From NCBI RefSeq assembly GCF_029714305.1, contig NZ_CP121647.1:5042501-5106500 (forward strand): a stretch of 64,000 nucleotides of DNA. Reading direction: 5' to 3'. This DNA is from Bradyrhizobium sp. CB3481 (GTDB taxonomy: Bacteria; Pseudomonadota; Alphaproteobacteria; Rhizobiales; Xanthobacteraceae). The notes beneath the pieces were generated by a model that worked only from the letters and a program-made list of their open reading frames with translations, had not been told where the DNA came from and did no database searches. This document shows, piece by piece, positions 55,797 to 64,000 of this stretch. Within the stretch, counting starts at the first letter, position 1. Every line of letters starts with the position of its first letter. A program made the translations under genes and the position numbers.

Positions 55797-57131
55797 TTAA
55801 GCGATCTTTTGAGCCGGGACAGTTTCGGCGAAGGCCCGGATGATGGCACGCAAGAGTTCTGCGAGCCACCGCAGGAGCAGGCCGAAGTTGTAGCCGGCCG
55901 CGGCGAGGACGGCGTTGATGCGGTCGCCGACGCGGCCTTTGGGATAGTTGCGGTCCATGCGGTGCTCGGCCTTGACGTGGCCGATGACGGGCTCGACAGC
56001 CGCACGACGCTTCATCTCGCGCCGGATGGAAGCCGTGACGCGGCGGACCTGCCCCGAGATCCAGACCCTGAGCCGATGCGGGTGGTTGTGGCCGCGGTAC
56101 CCTTTGTCGACATGGATGCGGCGAGCCTCCACGCCGGTGAGCTTCTCCATGTCGGCGACCACAGGGCCGAGCGTGTGCCCGTCGAAGGGATTGCCGTGCA
56201 GCGCCTTGGCATGCAGCACGAACTGTCCGCCCTTCGGGGACGTCACGGGGGTGGCGATACTGACCTTGCAGCCGAACTCGTAAGGCGCACGGGCTTTCCC
56301 CTTGCCGATGCACTCGACCTCCGGCCCATGTAACGCATAGACCTTGGGGCCGCGCTGATGCTGATCCTGGGTGCGCACCCGCTGCGCCAGATCGAGCAGC
56401 GGGCCGAAGCGAGCTTCCAGCGCCGCATCGCCATCAATCTTGCGGCGGATGTCGCGGATGATCCGGCCAAGTCGCGTCCGCAGGAACTTGAGTTGGCGCC
56501 GGGCGCGCTTAAACTGATGAGCGTGGGTATAGCGGCCGACCATGATGGCGGCGCGCTTCGCCAAGCGCAGATAGCTCTGGCGCAGCGGCACACGGTTGCG
56601 CTTGGCGAACCCGACGAGCTTGGTGATGGCCCGATGCATCAGCCGCGCGTCGGTCGGATGCGCAACGGCCTTTGGCTGCACCGTGGTATCGACCGCCACT
56701 CGCTCCAGGTCCTTGGGACCAATGGCGCCAGTCTTGTGCGCCACCGACAGACTTTCCTGGATCAGCGCGACGAGCTGCTCCTCGCCGAGCCGCTGGCGCC
56801 AGCGCGTCATCGATGATCGATCGAACGGCAGCCGGTGGCAGAAGCTCAACTCGCCGCAGAAGTATTGGTAATAGGGGTTCTCGATCCAGCGGGCGCACAG
56901 CACCTCATCCGAGAGATTGTGCATGTGCTTCAGGATGAACAGGCCGGCGACAAGCCGCGTCGGCAGGCCAGGCTGCCCCGGACCGGTTTGGCACACCGAA
57001 CCAAAGCGGTCATCCAGAAACTTCCAGTCGATCAGTGCCGCCAACCGCACCAGCGGGTGGCCCATGTCGATGATTTGATCGAGGGCCGGAAGCAACAGGT
57101 CTTTCTGGCGATCATCCCGCGGTTTGCTCAT
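55797..57131 (-). CDS. IS5/IS1182-type DDE transposase
   Basis: 444 residues from MSKPRDDRQKDLLLPALDQI. Landmarks: N-terminal 'NLSDEVLCARWIENPYYQYF' region, D in 'RVAVDTTVQPKAV', D in 'IHVDKGYRGHNH', E in 'AAVEPVIGHVKAEHRM'. Full length. I could not define the inverted ends with certainty. Confidence 0.85.
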   Translation of the reverse strand: MSKPRDDRQKDLLLPALDQIIDMGHPLVRLAALIDWKFLDDRFGSVCQTGPGQPGLPTRLVAGLFILKHMHNLSDEVLCARWIENPYYQYFCGELSFCHRLPFDRSSMTRWRQRLGEEQLVALIQESLSVAHKTGAIGPKDLERVAVDTTVQPKAVAHPTDARLMHRAITKLVGFAKRNRVPLRQSYLRLAKRAAIMVGRYTHAHQFKRARRQLKFLRTRLGRIIRDIRRKIDGDAALEARFGPLLDLAQRVRTQDQHQRGPKVYALHGPEVECIGKGKARAPYEFGCKVSIATPVTSPKGGQFVLHAKALHGNPFDGHTLGPVVADMEKLTGVEARRIHVDKGYRGHNHPHRLRVWISGQVRRVTASIRREMKRRAAVEPVIGHVKAEHRMDRNYPKGRVGDRINAVLAAAGYNFGLLLRWLAELLRAIIRAFAETVPAQKIA

Positions 57132-57143
57132 CGCCTTCCCCAA

Positions 57144-57588
57144 TGCCGATGACCCGTCGTCAGGGAATCACGAATCGCTCGAAAGCAAAATCCCAAAACG
57201 CAAGAAAGCGCAGCCCAACACCCGGCTTTCCTGCAAAATCGAATACTTTATCGAGACAACTTCTGCCTATCCCTCAGGCCGATCTGCATTCTTCACGGAC
57301 GACCAGATAGCGCAGTAGCTCGAAGAGCAGCTGCAGGACAGCCGCATCACCAATGTGAGAGTGAGCTGGCTCGCTCCTCAGATCCTCAGCAAACGAACCC
57401 CATCCACGATGCCTTGGAAGCGCGGTAGCCCCCTCAATCGAAACCCAATTCCGTTGCTTGCCTGTGCGAGGCGCTGATGATCGGGATCGGCGATCATGGC
57501 GGAGTCGATCTCGGTCGCGATCTAGCTAGGTGGGCAGCTTGATAGTCTTTGCACTTCCCAGGCTGTCGATCGCCAGTTCTGGATGGGC
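57144..57588. other. No gene identified
   Basis: About 445 bp between the IS5-type transposase and hipA. It includes part of the IS end and a fragment (57287-57335) resembling, in inverted orientation, DNA at 55740-55790. Confidence 0.3.
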
Positions 57589-58872
57589 TTAGGTTCCCTT
57601 CAGAACGCGCTCACAGTCCATCGCTCTCGCGCTTAGTGTAGCGGCCAGTCGTTCGATAACGGCATTGCCTAATCCTTCCTTTTGCGCGCGCGCGCGGATG
57701 TCGGCGATTAAATCGGGAATCTGCTCGGCCATGGAGATCAGTCGAGCAATGACTTCGTCCGCATCAACGCGCGTTTCGCGCGCGAACTTTTGCCACTGGC
57801 GCAAGCCGATTTGATCGAGCTTGTATTCGCCACCAACTTTCATTGCGAGCTTGATCTTCCGCATGTCGACATCGTCGTAGGGAAGAATGCTGGCCAGGTC
57901 ATAGAGTGGCGCAAGTCGTACATGGGGCCCGCTGGCCAGAAGCAGGGAGTAGTTCTTGGCGTGTGCGTCTGGGCCTCCTATAAGCCAATTGAGGCCCAAA
58001 GCGCTGACGAATGTCTTGACGTCAGCCTCGCGGTCCGTCGAGTAGGTACGCAAGAGATCGATCACATCGGCTGGCGTGGGGCCACCTTCATTTTGATATT
58101 TCGTGGTCGGCAGGATACCCATGGATTGGCAGATATCTTCCTGATGGACCCGGATGATATAATTGCCACTCAGGTGGCGGTCATAGCGTTCAACCACGAT
58201 CGCGACTTCGTTTTCGAAACACATTACCCTCGTATCCGCGACCGGCAGGCCAAGGTTGCGCGCCAGCAACAAGCAGACATGCTCGTTCTCGGCGTGTCCG
58301 TCGAAATGGCCGGTGGGCGGCTTTAGAATATGCGTGGTCGGAACACGCCCTGATGGAATGCCCCATCGGCCCTTCTTCAGAAGAAGCGCCGTTTTTGGCT
58401 GCGCGCCGGCAAGACTGAATTGGCCTGTGTCGCGCGGCAAACGCCAGGCGGCATGATCCTCGCGCAAGGCCTGGAGCCGTTTTGCGATCTCCGGCTCGTC
58501 GAGCCATTCAATCTTGTCCTCCTTGCCACTTCTCAAGGGCTCTAAACGATCAGGCGCAACGAACTGTACGGCCCCGGCGCAATCTTCGCCTACGTGGGAA
58601 ATAAGAGCAAAGACATTGCGGGCCGAAACCTGGAATTTCTTGGCCCACCGATCAAGTACTCGCTCATTGTCCGGCAGGAGCCCCCAAAGGAAGGCCTGCA
58701 CCGCTGCGGGGCCATGTTGTTCGGCAGCTAGCGGCATCGAAAGTGAGAGAGGGTAAGCCCCGTGTGTGCGGCGCCAGTTGCGATCATAAACAAAAGTCAG
58801 TCTGCCGCGCGGGTCGTTACGCACTCGGCCGACTTCGTTGCCATCCAGCAGCACGACGAGTTCGTTCGTCAT
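57589..58872 (-). CDS. hipA: HipA-type serine/threonine kinase toxin
   Basis: 427 residues. N-terminal subdomain ('VVLLDGNEVGRVRND'), P-loop-like 'FSLAGAQPKTALLL', hinge 'AIVVERYDRH', catalytic 'LIGGPDAHAKNYSLLL' and metal-binding 'LAPLYDLAS'. HipA kinases phosphorylate aminoacyl-tRNA synthetases and cause dormancy. ATGA overlap with hipB upstream. Intact. Confidence 0.93.
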   Translation of the reverse strand: MTNELVVLLDGNEVGRVRNDPRGRLTFVYDRNWRRTHGAYPLSLSMPLAAEQHGPAAVQAFLWGLLPDNERVLDRWAKKFQVSARNVFALISHVGEDCAGAVQFVAPDRLEPLRSGKEDKIEWLDEPEIAKRLQALREDHAAWRLPRDTGQFSLAGAQPKTALLLKKGRWGIPSGRVPTTHILKPPTGHFDGHAENEHVCLLLARNLGLPVADTRVMCFENEVAIVVERYDRHLSGNYIIRVHQEDICQSMGILPTTKYQNEGGPTPADVIDLLRTYSTDREADVKTFVSALGLNWLIGGPDAHAKNYSLLLASGPHVRLAPLYDLASILPYDDVDMRKIKLAMKVGGEYKLDQIGLRQWQKFARETRVDADEVIARLISMAEQIPDLIADIRARAQKEGLGNAVIERLAATLSARAMDCERVLKGT

Positions 58873-59156
58873 GATTTGCCCTTTTTGGCTTTGGCGACAA
58901 TGGCATTGATATCGACGCGGGCTGGTGCCGAGCCGCGGCTCGCCGTCGGCTCGGCACTGGCATCCAAGGGAATGCCGAGCGCGTCAAGTGCACGGAGCAC
59001 GAGCGCCAATTCAGCGCGGGCGTGGCCATGCTCGATCTCGATTACCCATTGACGGCTGACGCCAATGCGTTTGGCCAGTGTCGACTGGTCGAGCTTGAGA
59101 CGTTTGCGTCTGTCGCGAATGACGGCACCGAGATCGGCAGGAGTGCGTATCAGCAT
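58869..59156 (-). CDS. hipB: HipB-type XRE antitoxin
   Basis: 95 residues. HTH 'LDQSTLAKRIGVSRQWVIEI'; long C-terminal tail ending 'NAIVAKAKKGKS', which in HipB proteins can reach into HipA. Antitoxin and autorepressor; four operators lie just upstream. Confidence 0.92.
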   Translation of the reverse strand: MLIRTPADLGAVIRDRRKRLKLDQSTLAKRIGVSRQWVIEIEHGHARAELALVLRALDALGIPLDASAEPTASRGSAPARVDINAIVAKAKKGKS

Positions 59157-59167
59157 AGGCGGTCCAA

Positions 59168-59264
59168 ATGTAAGCGTTCGCTTACATTACTATATGTCAC
59201 CGCTCGCTGACAACAGAAAATGTCAGCATTTGCCTACAATTCCACACGTCACCGATCGCTGACA
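59168..59264. promoter_or_regulatory. Four HipB operators at exact 26-bp spacing
   Basis: ATGTAAGCGTTCGCTTACAT (59168-59187), TGTCACCGCTCGCTGACA (59195-59212), TGTCAGCATTTGCCTACA (59221-59238) and CGTCACCGATCGCTGACA (59247-59264). Consensus TGTmAsCG-N2-CGsTkACA; centres 59177.5, 59203.5, 59229.5, 59255.5. Confidence 0.85.
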
Positions 59265-60553
59265 TAGGGTCGGATCAGCCCACGAGACGACCGATTCCGT
59301 GAACTTGGCAGTGATGGAACGGAACGTTTGTTCGTGGATTCCTCGTTTGCGATTGACTGAACGAGGAGGAGCTTCATCATGGCAGGATGGCGGCAAGCGG
59401 TCGAGTTGGCAATGACCGATGCGGAGATCGAAACGTTGACGGCTCTTTCGCGGTCGCGGACCGAACCGGCGCGGCGGGTGTCGCGGGCCGCGATGCTGCT
59501 TGCCTACCGCGAGAATCCGTCGTTCTTTGGGGTGGGCCAAAAACTTGGCGCCCATCATCAGACGGTCCAGCGCTGCGTCGAGCGGGCGGTGGCTGATGGC
59601 GCACTGGCGGCGCTCGACGAGCGCCCGCGACCAGGCAAGGAGCCGGTGATCACACCGGAGGCCAAGGCCTGGCTGGTGTCTTTGGCATGTGACAAGGCCA
59701 AGGAGCACGGCTACCCGCACGAACTGTGGACGACGCGGCTTTTGGCACGCCATGCGCGAGCACGGACCGCGGGCGGGACATCAATGTCTCGCCCGTCTGG
59801 CTCAGGGCACGGTCTGTAAGATTCTCGGCCAAGAGGAAATCAATCCGCACAAGGTGCGCTACTATCTGGAACGCCGCGACGCCGAGTTCGAGCAGAAGAT
59901 GGCGGAGGTTCTGTGTGTCTATCGCGAGGTTCAGGTCCTGAAAAAGGCCGCCGCCAAGTCGAAGAAACCGGGTAAGCCAGTGGCGATCGTCTCCTACGAC
60001 GAAAAGCCTGGGATGCAGGCCATCGCGACGACGGCGCCGGATTTGTCACCCGTGCCGGGGGTCTATCCGGCCTTTGCGCGCGATTTTGAGTATCGGCGTC
60101 ATGGCACGCTCAGCTTGTTGGCTGGAATTGATCTGCTGACCGGGAAGGTCCACGCTCTCGTCAAAGACCGCCACCGCAGCCGCGAGTTCGTCGAATTCCT
60201 CAAGCTGCTCGACGCCGCCTATCCGGCCCACACCGCGATCAAGTTGATTCTTGACAATCATTCCGCACACATCTCCAGAGAAACCAGGGCCTGGCTCGAG
60301 ACACGACCGGCCGGCCGCTTCGAATTTACCTTCACGCCCAAGCACGGCTCCTGGCTCAACCTCATCGAGGGCTTCTTCTCCAAGTTCGCCCGCTCCGTCC
60401 TGCGCCACATCCGGGTGACTTCTAAACACGAGCTCAAGGAGCGCATCATGGCCGGCATTGACGATGTCAATCGCCATCCTGTCATCCACACTTGGTCCTA
60501 CAAGCTGGCCGAGGCCGCCTGATATGATTCGAACCAAGAAAACGCTGACCTAG
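59265..60553 (+). mobile_element. IS630-type element (approximate ends)
   Basis: The transposase gene is flanked by TA-containing ends reading TAGGGTCGGATCAGC (left) and, in reverse complement, TAGGTCAGCG (right), in keeping with TA-targeting IS630. Ends are only weakly similar, so limits are approximate. The left end abuts the last HipB operator. Confidence 0.5.
59379..60522 (+). pseudogene. IS630-type transposase, frameshifted
   Basis: Frame 1 'SRTEPARRVSRAAMLLAYRE' to 'ELWTTRLLARHARA' (HTH half); frame 2 'REHGPRAGHQCLARLAQGTV', 'VAIVSYDEKPGMQAIATTAP', 'LILDNHSAHISRET', 'WLNLIEGFFSKFARS' (D, D, E core). At ~59759 relatives read ARHAREHGP, consistent with loss of two bases, so a mutation rather than programmed shift. 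Confidence 0.8.
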
Positions 60554-61958
60554 CATTACAGTTGTAATTTTTGCCTGAGATGGGCCTTGCGCGCGTTGGC
60601 CTGATGGGCCCTGCGCCAGGATGACCATGCGAGGATGTGGGCGTGCGAGATGCGCCGCTGGGCAAGCTTCATGGCGATGCGGCGGATTTCCTGGATCGAC
60701 CAGCGGATCAAGAACGATGCTTCGGTCGAGGCCGCGGTCGGTTTTTTTTTGAGCAATGGCCCAGTGTTGCCATCATGGCAAAGGCAAGCATGACGAGTGA
60801 GACATGGCGATGCCAGCCATGCCAGGAGCGAGTTTCGTTGTGATCAAGGCCGAACTCGTTCTTAGCGGTTTCGAAGCTGTCCTCGATAGCCCAGCGATGG
60901 CCTTCCACGGACACCAGCTTCTGCATGGACGTGCCCTTGGGGCACCATGTGGAGAAGAAGGCTAAGCTGCCGCCGGCAATGTTGCGGCGGATCAGAAGAC
61001 CTCGGGTCCATTCCCCGGCCAGGTCGTCGTTGTATTCGCTGGCGTCGAGGTCGGCCAGCTCAAGATAGACCCAGTCGTGCCAGCGTGGACCTTTGGTCCC
61101 CTCGCCGGACGGCAGGCGGCGCCAAGCCTTTTTGGGAAGGCTCTGCGCGATCGCGGAGGCGGTGCCGGCGATAGGCTGCGGCTTGCCCCAGGAATAGAAC
61201 ACATGATTGGAAGCAACACCCAGAACATAGCCTTTGCCTGCCTTGCGCAGCAGAGTTTCGATGTCTCCCGTGCCATACACGCTGTCCGCCGCCACGAACG
61301 AGAACGGCACCTTTGCGGCGATCGCGCGAGCGATCATTTGACGTGCGATCTTGGGCTTCGTCGCAAAGCCCACATCGCTCGGGACATGCGCTGCCTTCAG
61401 GCGAGCGGATTTATCCGTCCATTCCTTTGGCAGGTAGAGCGCCCGGTCGATGAAGGCATGGCCATGCCGCGACACATAGGAGGCGAACACTCCGATCTGG
61501 CAATTGGTGATCTTGCCCGCCGAGCCAGTGTACTGGCGTGCGACCCCACACGACGCCTTGCCCTGTTTCAAAAAGCCGGTCTCATCGATGACCAGAACCG
61601 CGTCCTCATCGCCAAGCGTCTCCAGCGCGTACCCACGGACAATGTCGCGCAGCGCGTCGGCGTCCCACTGGCCCCGGCCCAAGATCGCCTGCTGGCGCCA
61701 CGGGCCTGGATCGCCGGCCGCCTCAGCCCGCATCCAACCCGTCTTGCGTGGCTCATTGCCCAACAGTCCGTCGAGAAACTGCCCCGCCGAGGCCGCGACC
61801 CGCTCCTGCGTAAACAGCGGACGGATGCCTTGGTTGGCATCCCGCAACGACGAAGCCCACAGCGTCAGCGTATCTTCAACCGACGCACCACCAATCATCA
61901 AATCCCGAATCATGGTCACCCATGGATTCAGAACCTTTGATACAATGCAACTGTAATG
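60554..61958 (-). mobile_element. IS701-family element with CTAG target duplication
   Basis: Inverted ends CATTACAGTTGTA (60554) and, in reverse complement, CATTACAGTTGCA (61958), flanked on both sides by CTAG (60550-60553, 61959-61962), the 4-bp duplication typical of IS701. It inserted at the edge of the IS630 copy and into an acyl-CoA synthetase gene. Confidence 0.85.
60556..61919 (-). CDS. IS701-family transposase with A9 frameshift site
   Basis: Main frame (403 residues) has 'AVLVIDETGFLKQGK', 'FVAADSVYGTGDIETLL' and 'HRWAIEDSFETAKNEFGLDH', the DDE core. Near the end (60731-60739) TC-AAAAAAAAA-CC moves the reading; a -1 slip restores 'KKKPTAASTEASFLIRWSIQ' to a stop at 60556, giving the usual family C-terminus. 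Whether the shift is programmed or a mutation is open. Confidence 0.8.
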
Positions 61959-61962
61959 CTAG

Positions 61963-63364
61963 GCCGCGATGGCTCACGATCGCGGCGATGACTTCCTTTT
62001 CCCCGGGTGCATTCATCGCCGTCGCGACACCATAGACAAGACGTCATCGACATCCGGAATGGTGGCAATCACTGTCTCGATAGCTCGGGGATCGATAAAG
62101 TCTCCATTCCGTCGGATTGAGTAGCCCGCCCGGTGTGAGAAATAGAGCCAGCCTGCCTCGTCCTTCCAGCCTATATCGCCCGAATGGAACCAGCCTCCCC
62201 TCGTCTTCTGTTCGCTTGCCTCCTTGGCGCCGAAATAGTTCACGGGCGGGACCGTACCGTCAGCGTTACGGAAACATATTTCGCCCAACTCCCCCGCGGG
62301 CACGGGCCGCATCGCCTCGTCGAGGATCTCACAGACGGTGCCCGATAGCGCCTTGCCGATCGATCCGACAGGCCCAATCCCGGGAGGATTGAGAGTGAGA
62401 CCGCCTTCAGCCGTGCCAAAGAACTCGAAGATGGCGACGCCGAAGCGCTCCTCGAAAGCGCGCCACATCGATGCGGGCATTCCGGCGCTGAGAACAAAGC
62501 GCACATTGTGTGCGCCGTCAGAACGGCCAGGTGGTTCTGCGAAAATCGCAATCGTCATTCCGCCAAGCAGGTTAAAGGTCGTGCAGCCGTAGCAAGCAAC
62601 AATCTCCCACAGCCGTGATTTGGTGAACTGTTTGCTGAACACGCCGGGCAATTGTCCACGAAGAGAATTCCCCAGGGTGCTAAATTGAGCATTGGCGTGA
62701 GTGAGCGACAATCCGGTGTACAGGCGGTCCCCTGATCGATATCCGATGGACTCGCCCAGGCTCGCCGCGAAAGCAAATCGACCATGGGGCGCGAGAATTG
62801 CCTTGGGATGTCCGGTCGTGCCCGATGTGAACAGCATCTGCATCGGCGCATCAAGCGGCCTCGGCTCAAGCTCATTTGTCGGCGTTGCCTCCGCCAACAC
62901 GGACTGGAGAGATCGGCGGGATGCCGGAGCGCATCGGGACCGATCGTCCAGATCCATCGTAGGTCGGGGAGCTCGGATGCAAGATCTACGACGTGAGGCA
63001 CGATTTCCGGCGACACGATCGCGCCCTTGCATCTTGAAAACTTGAGCATGTACGCGAGCCGCTCTCCTGGCGTGCGCGGGTCGACTGGCACAAACACCGT
63101 GCCTGCAATCTCCGAGGCAATCATCGCCTCGACAAATTCCGGCTCGTTCCACAGAACGATAGCAAATGCGTCGCCTGCCCGCGTTCCGGCACTGTGCAAG
63201 GCCCCCGCCAGCAACCGCGCCGCGGACAGCAAGTCGCGATAAGATCGTCTGGTTTCGACGAGCCGGCCCTGAGCGTCTACATCAACAAATGTCAGAATCG
63301 GATCGCCGTCGTCGACGCCAACTCCATCCTTCACCATCTCCAGCAGAGTGCGCTGAGTCATCAT
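61963..63364 (-). pseudogene. Acyl-CoA synthetase (AMP-binding), decayed and cut by IS701
   Basis: Starts MMTQRTLLEMVKDGVGVDDG at 63364; frame break near 62920; then 'MLFTSGTTGHPKAILAPHGR' (AMP-binding motif), 'FEFFGTAEGGLTLNP', 'GWFHSGDIGWKDEAGWLYF'. A further shift near 62030 leaves 'GVATAMNAPGEKEVIAAIV' running into the IS701 end at 61962; the C-terminal subdomain is lost. Start overlaps the thiolase stop (ATGA). Confidence 0.85.
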
Positions 63365-63997
63365 TTCGCCAACACAGTCATCGTAAGAGCGGCAGCCTCC
63401 CCGCCAATGAAGCCTCCGCCGTTTTCGGCCAATGCCAGCCTGGCTCCCTCGATCTGACGCGGGCCTGCGCGTCCCCGCAGTTGAAGAACGAGCTCATAAA
63501 TCTGCCCGAGGCCCGTGGCGCCTATGGGATGTCCTTTTCGTACAAGCCCGCCGGAAGGGTTGACCGGCACACGTCCGCCCAACTCCGTCGCTCCCGTCGC
63601 CAGAAACGATGGTCCCTCGCCGTCACCGCACAGCCCCAACTCCTCATAGTAGATGAGCTCCGCTGGCGATGTCGCATCATGCAATTCGGCCACGCTCAAC
63701 TCGTTCGGGCCGATGCCCGCCTCTTCATAGGCTTGACCTGCGGTTAGGCGGGCCAAGCTAGGCTTGTCTGGAGCCGCATCAAAACCGCTCGCCAGAATCG
63801 AAGACAGAACCCGGACAGGCACTGTCAAACCAAGACGCGCAGCCACCCGCTTCGAAACGATCACCGCAGCGGCAGCACCGTCGCCGATCGGCGAACACAT
63901 CGGCAGGGTGAGCGGCGGGGAAATCGACCGCGCTGCGAGAACATCCTCGACGGTGAGGACGTCCCGGAACTACGCGAATGGGTTGAGACTGCCATGA
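63361..63997 (-). pseudogene. Thiolase / lipid-transfer protein, 3' part with nonsense codon
   Basis: 'PMCSPIGDGAAAAVIVSKRV', 'VAELHDATSPAELIYYEELG', 'NPSGGLVRKGHPIGATGLGQ' are the C-terminal half of a SCP-x-type thiolase. A TAG in 'NPFA*FRDVLTVEDV' near 63970 (probably CAG in the parent) interrupts it; the gene continues beyond the window. Operon partner of the acyl-CoA synthetase. Confidence 0.8.
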
Positions 63998-64000
63998 CGA

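Noticed and set aside
55740..57340. Inverted similarity (TCCGTGAAGAA core) on both sides of the IS5-type transposase
   Set aside because: Too imperfect and too far from the gene on one side to be called IS ends; may be relic duplication. Not enough to define the element.
1..64000. tRNA, rRNA or CRISPR arrays
   Set aside because: None recognised by reading either strand; no attachment site could therefore be tied to a tRNA gene.

Overview
The window looks like the accessory (symbiosis-island-like) part of a Bradyrhizobium or close relative: high GC, many tiny Rhizobiales-type hypothetical genes, a DUF3606 protein, HAF-repeat/sorting-signal protein, Ku and LigD-type ligases, a large SKWP-repeat type III effector with a tts-box-like promoter, and several insertion sequences. 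No rRNA, tRNA or CRISPR was seen. Gene decay is heavy: I see about 20 genes with in-frame stops, frameshifts or truncations, so the runs that are still fully open stand out.

Layout. 1-13 kb: small conserved genes (cold-shock protein, Cys-rich proteins, beta-flower-like protein, zinc-ribbon proteins, NTF2-like protein) mixed with wrecked genes (an rve-type IS 1989-3787, two ATP-dependent DNA ligases, a HAF-repeat protein, a histidine kinase). 13.3-14.4 kb: gene-poor DNA with three copies of an unexplained ~85-bp repeat. 14.9-21.9 kb (minus): one 7-kb frame encoding an SKWP-family effector with about 11 alpha-helical repeats, a DFDGD polymerase-like motif and a complete shikimate-kinase domain; a tts-box-like element lies at 22310-22327. 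22.5-25.7 kb: decayed MOSC, TolA-like and Ku genes.

25.97-35.41 kb is the most interesting part: eleven consecutive fully open genes with tight overlaps. They are a Swt1-type HEPN protein, a 5-hmdU-kinase/alpha-glutamyl-thymine-pyrophosphorylase-like protein, a double MazG protein, a divergent thymidylate synthase, a papain-like peptidase, an ImmA/IrrE zinc peptidase fused to a chagasin-like cysteine-peptidase inhibitor, an XRE regulator, an acyl-carrier-like protein and, divergently, a STAS-like/hypothetical/DUF4417-like cassette. A long perfect inverted repeat lies in the divergent promoter. I infer a nucleotide/base-hypermodification-linked conflict system that carries its own protease-inhibitor control.

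35.4-48 kb: a defective prophage (replication-like gene with candidate origin, terminase small and large subunits, portal, capsid fragment, AlbA_2 protein, DUF4145 protein, small membrane proteins) carrying a family of CCGGGA...TCCCGG palindromes, ending in a capsid fragment fused in frame to a lower-GC amidoligase gene. 48.9-51.4 kb: debris (ParB-like and outer-membrane protein fragments). 51.6-55 kb: a Ter-type phosphoribosyltransferase/HAD/StiP cassette cut off in its fourth gene next to an IS200/IS605 element. 55.8-57.1 kb: IS5-type transposase. 57.6-59.3 kb: intact hipBA with four operators spaced exactly 26 bp. 59.3-62 kb: IS630 and IS701 elements side by side, the latter sitting in a decayed acyl-CoA synthetase gene that is coupled to a decayed thiolase running off the window end.
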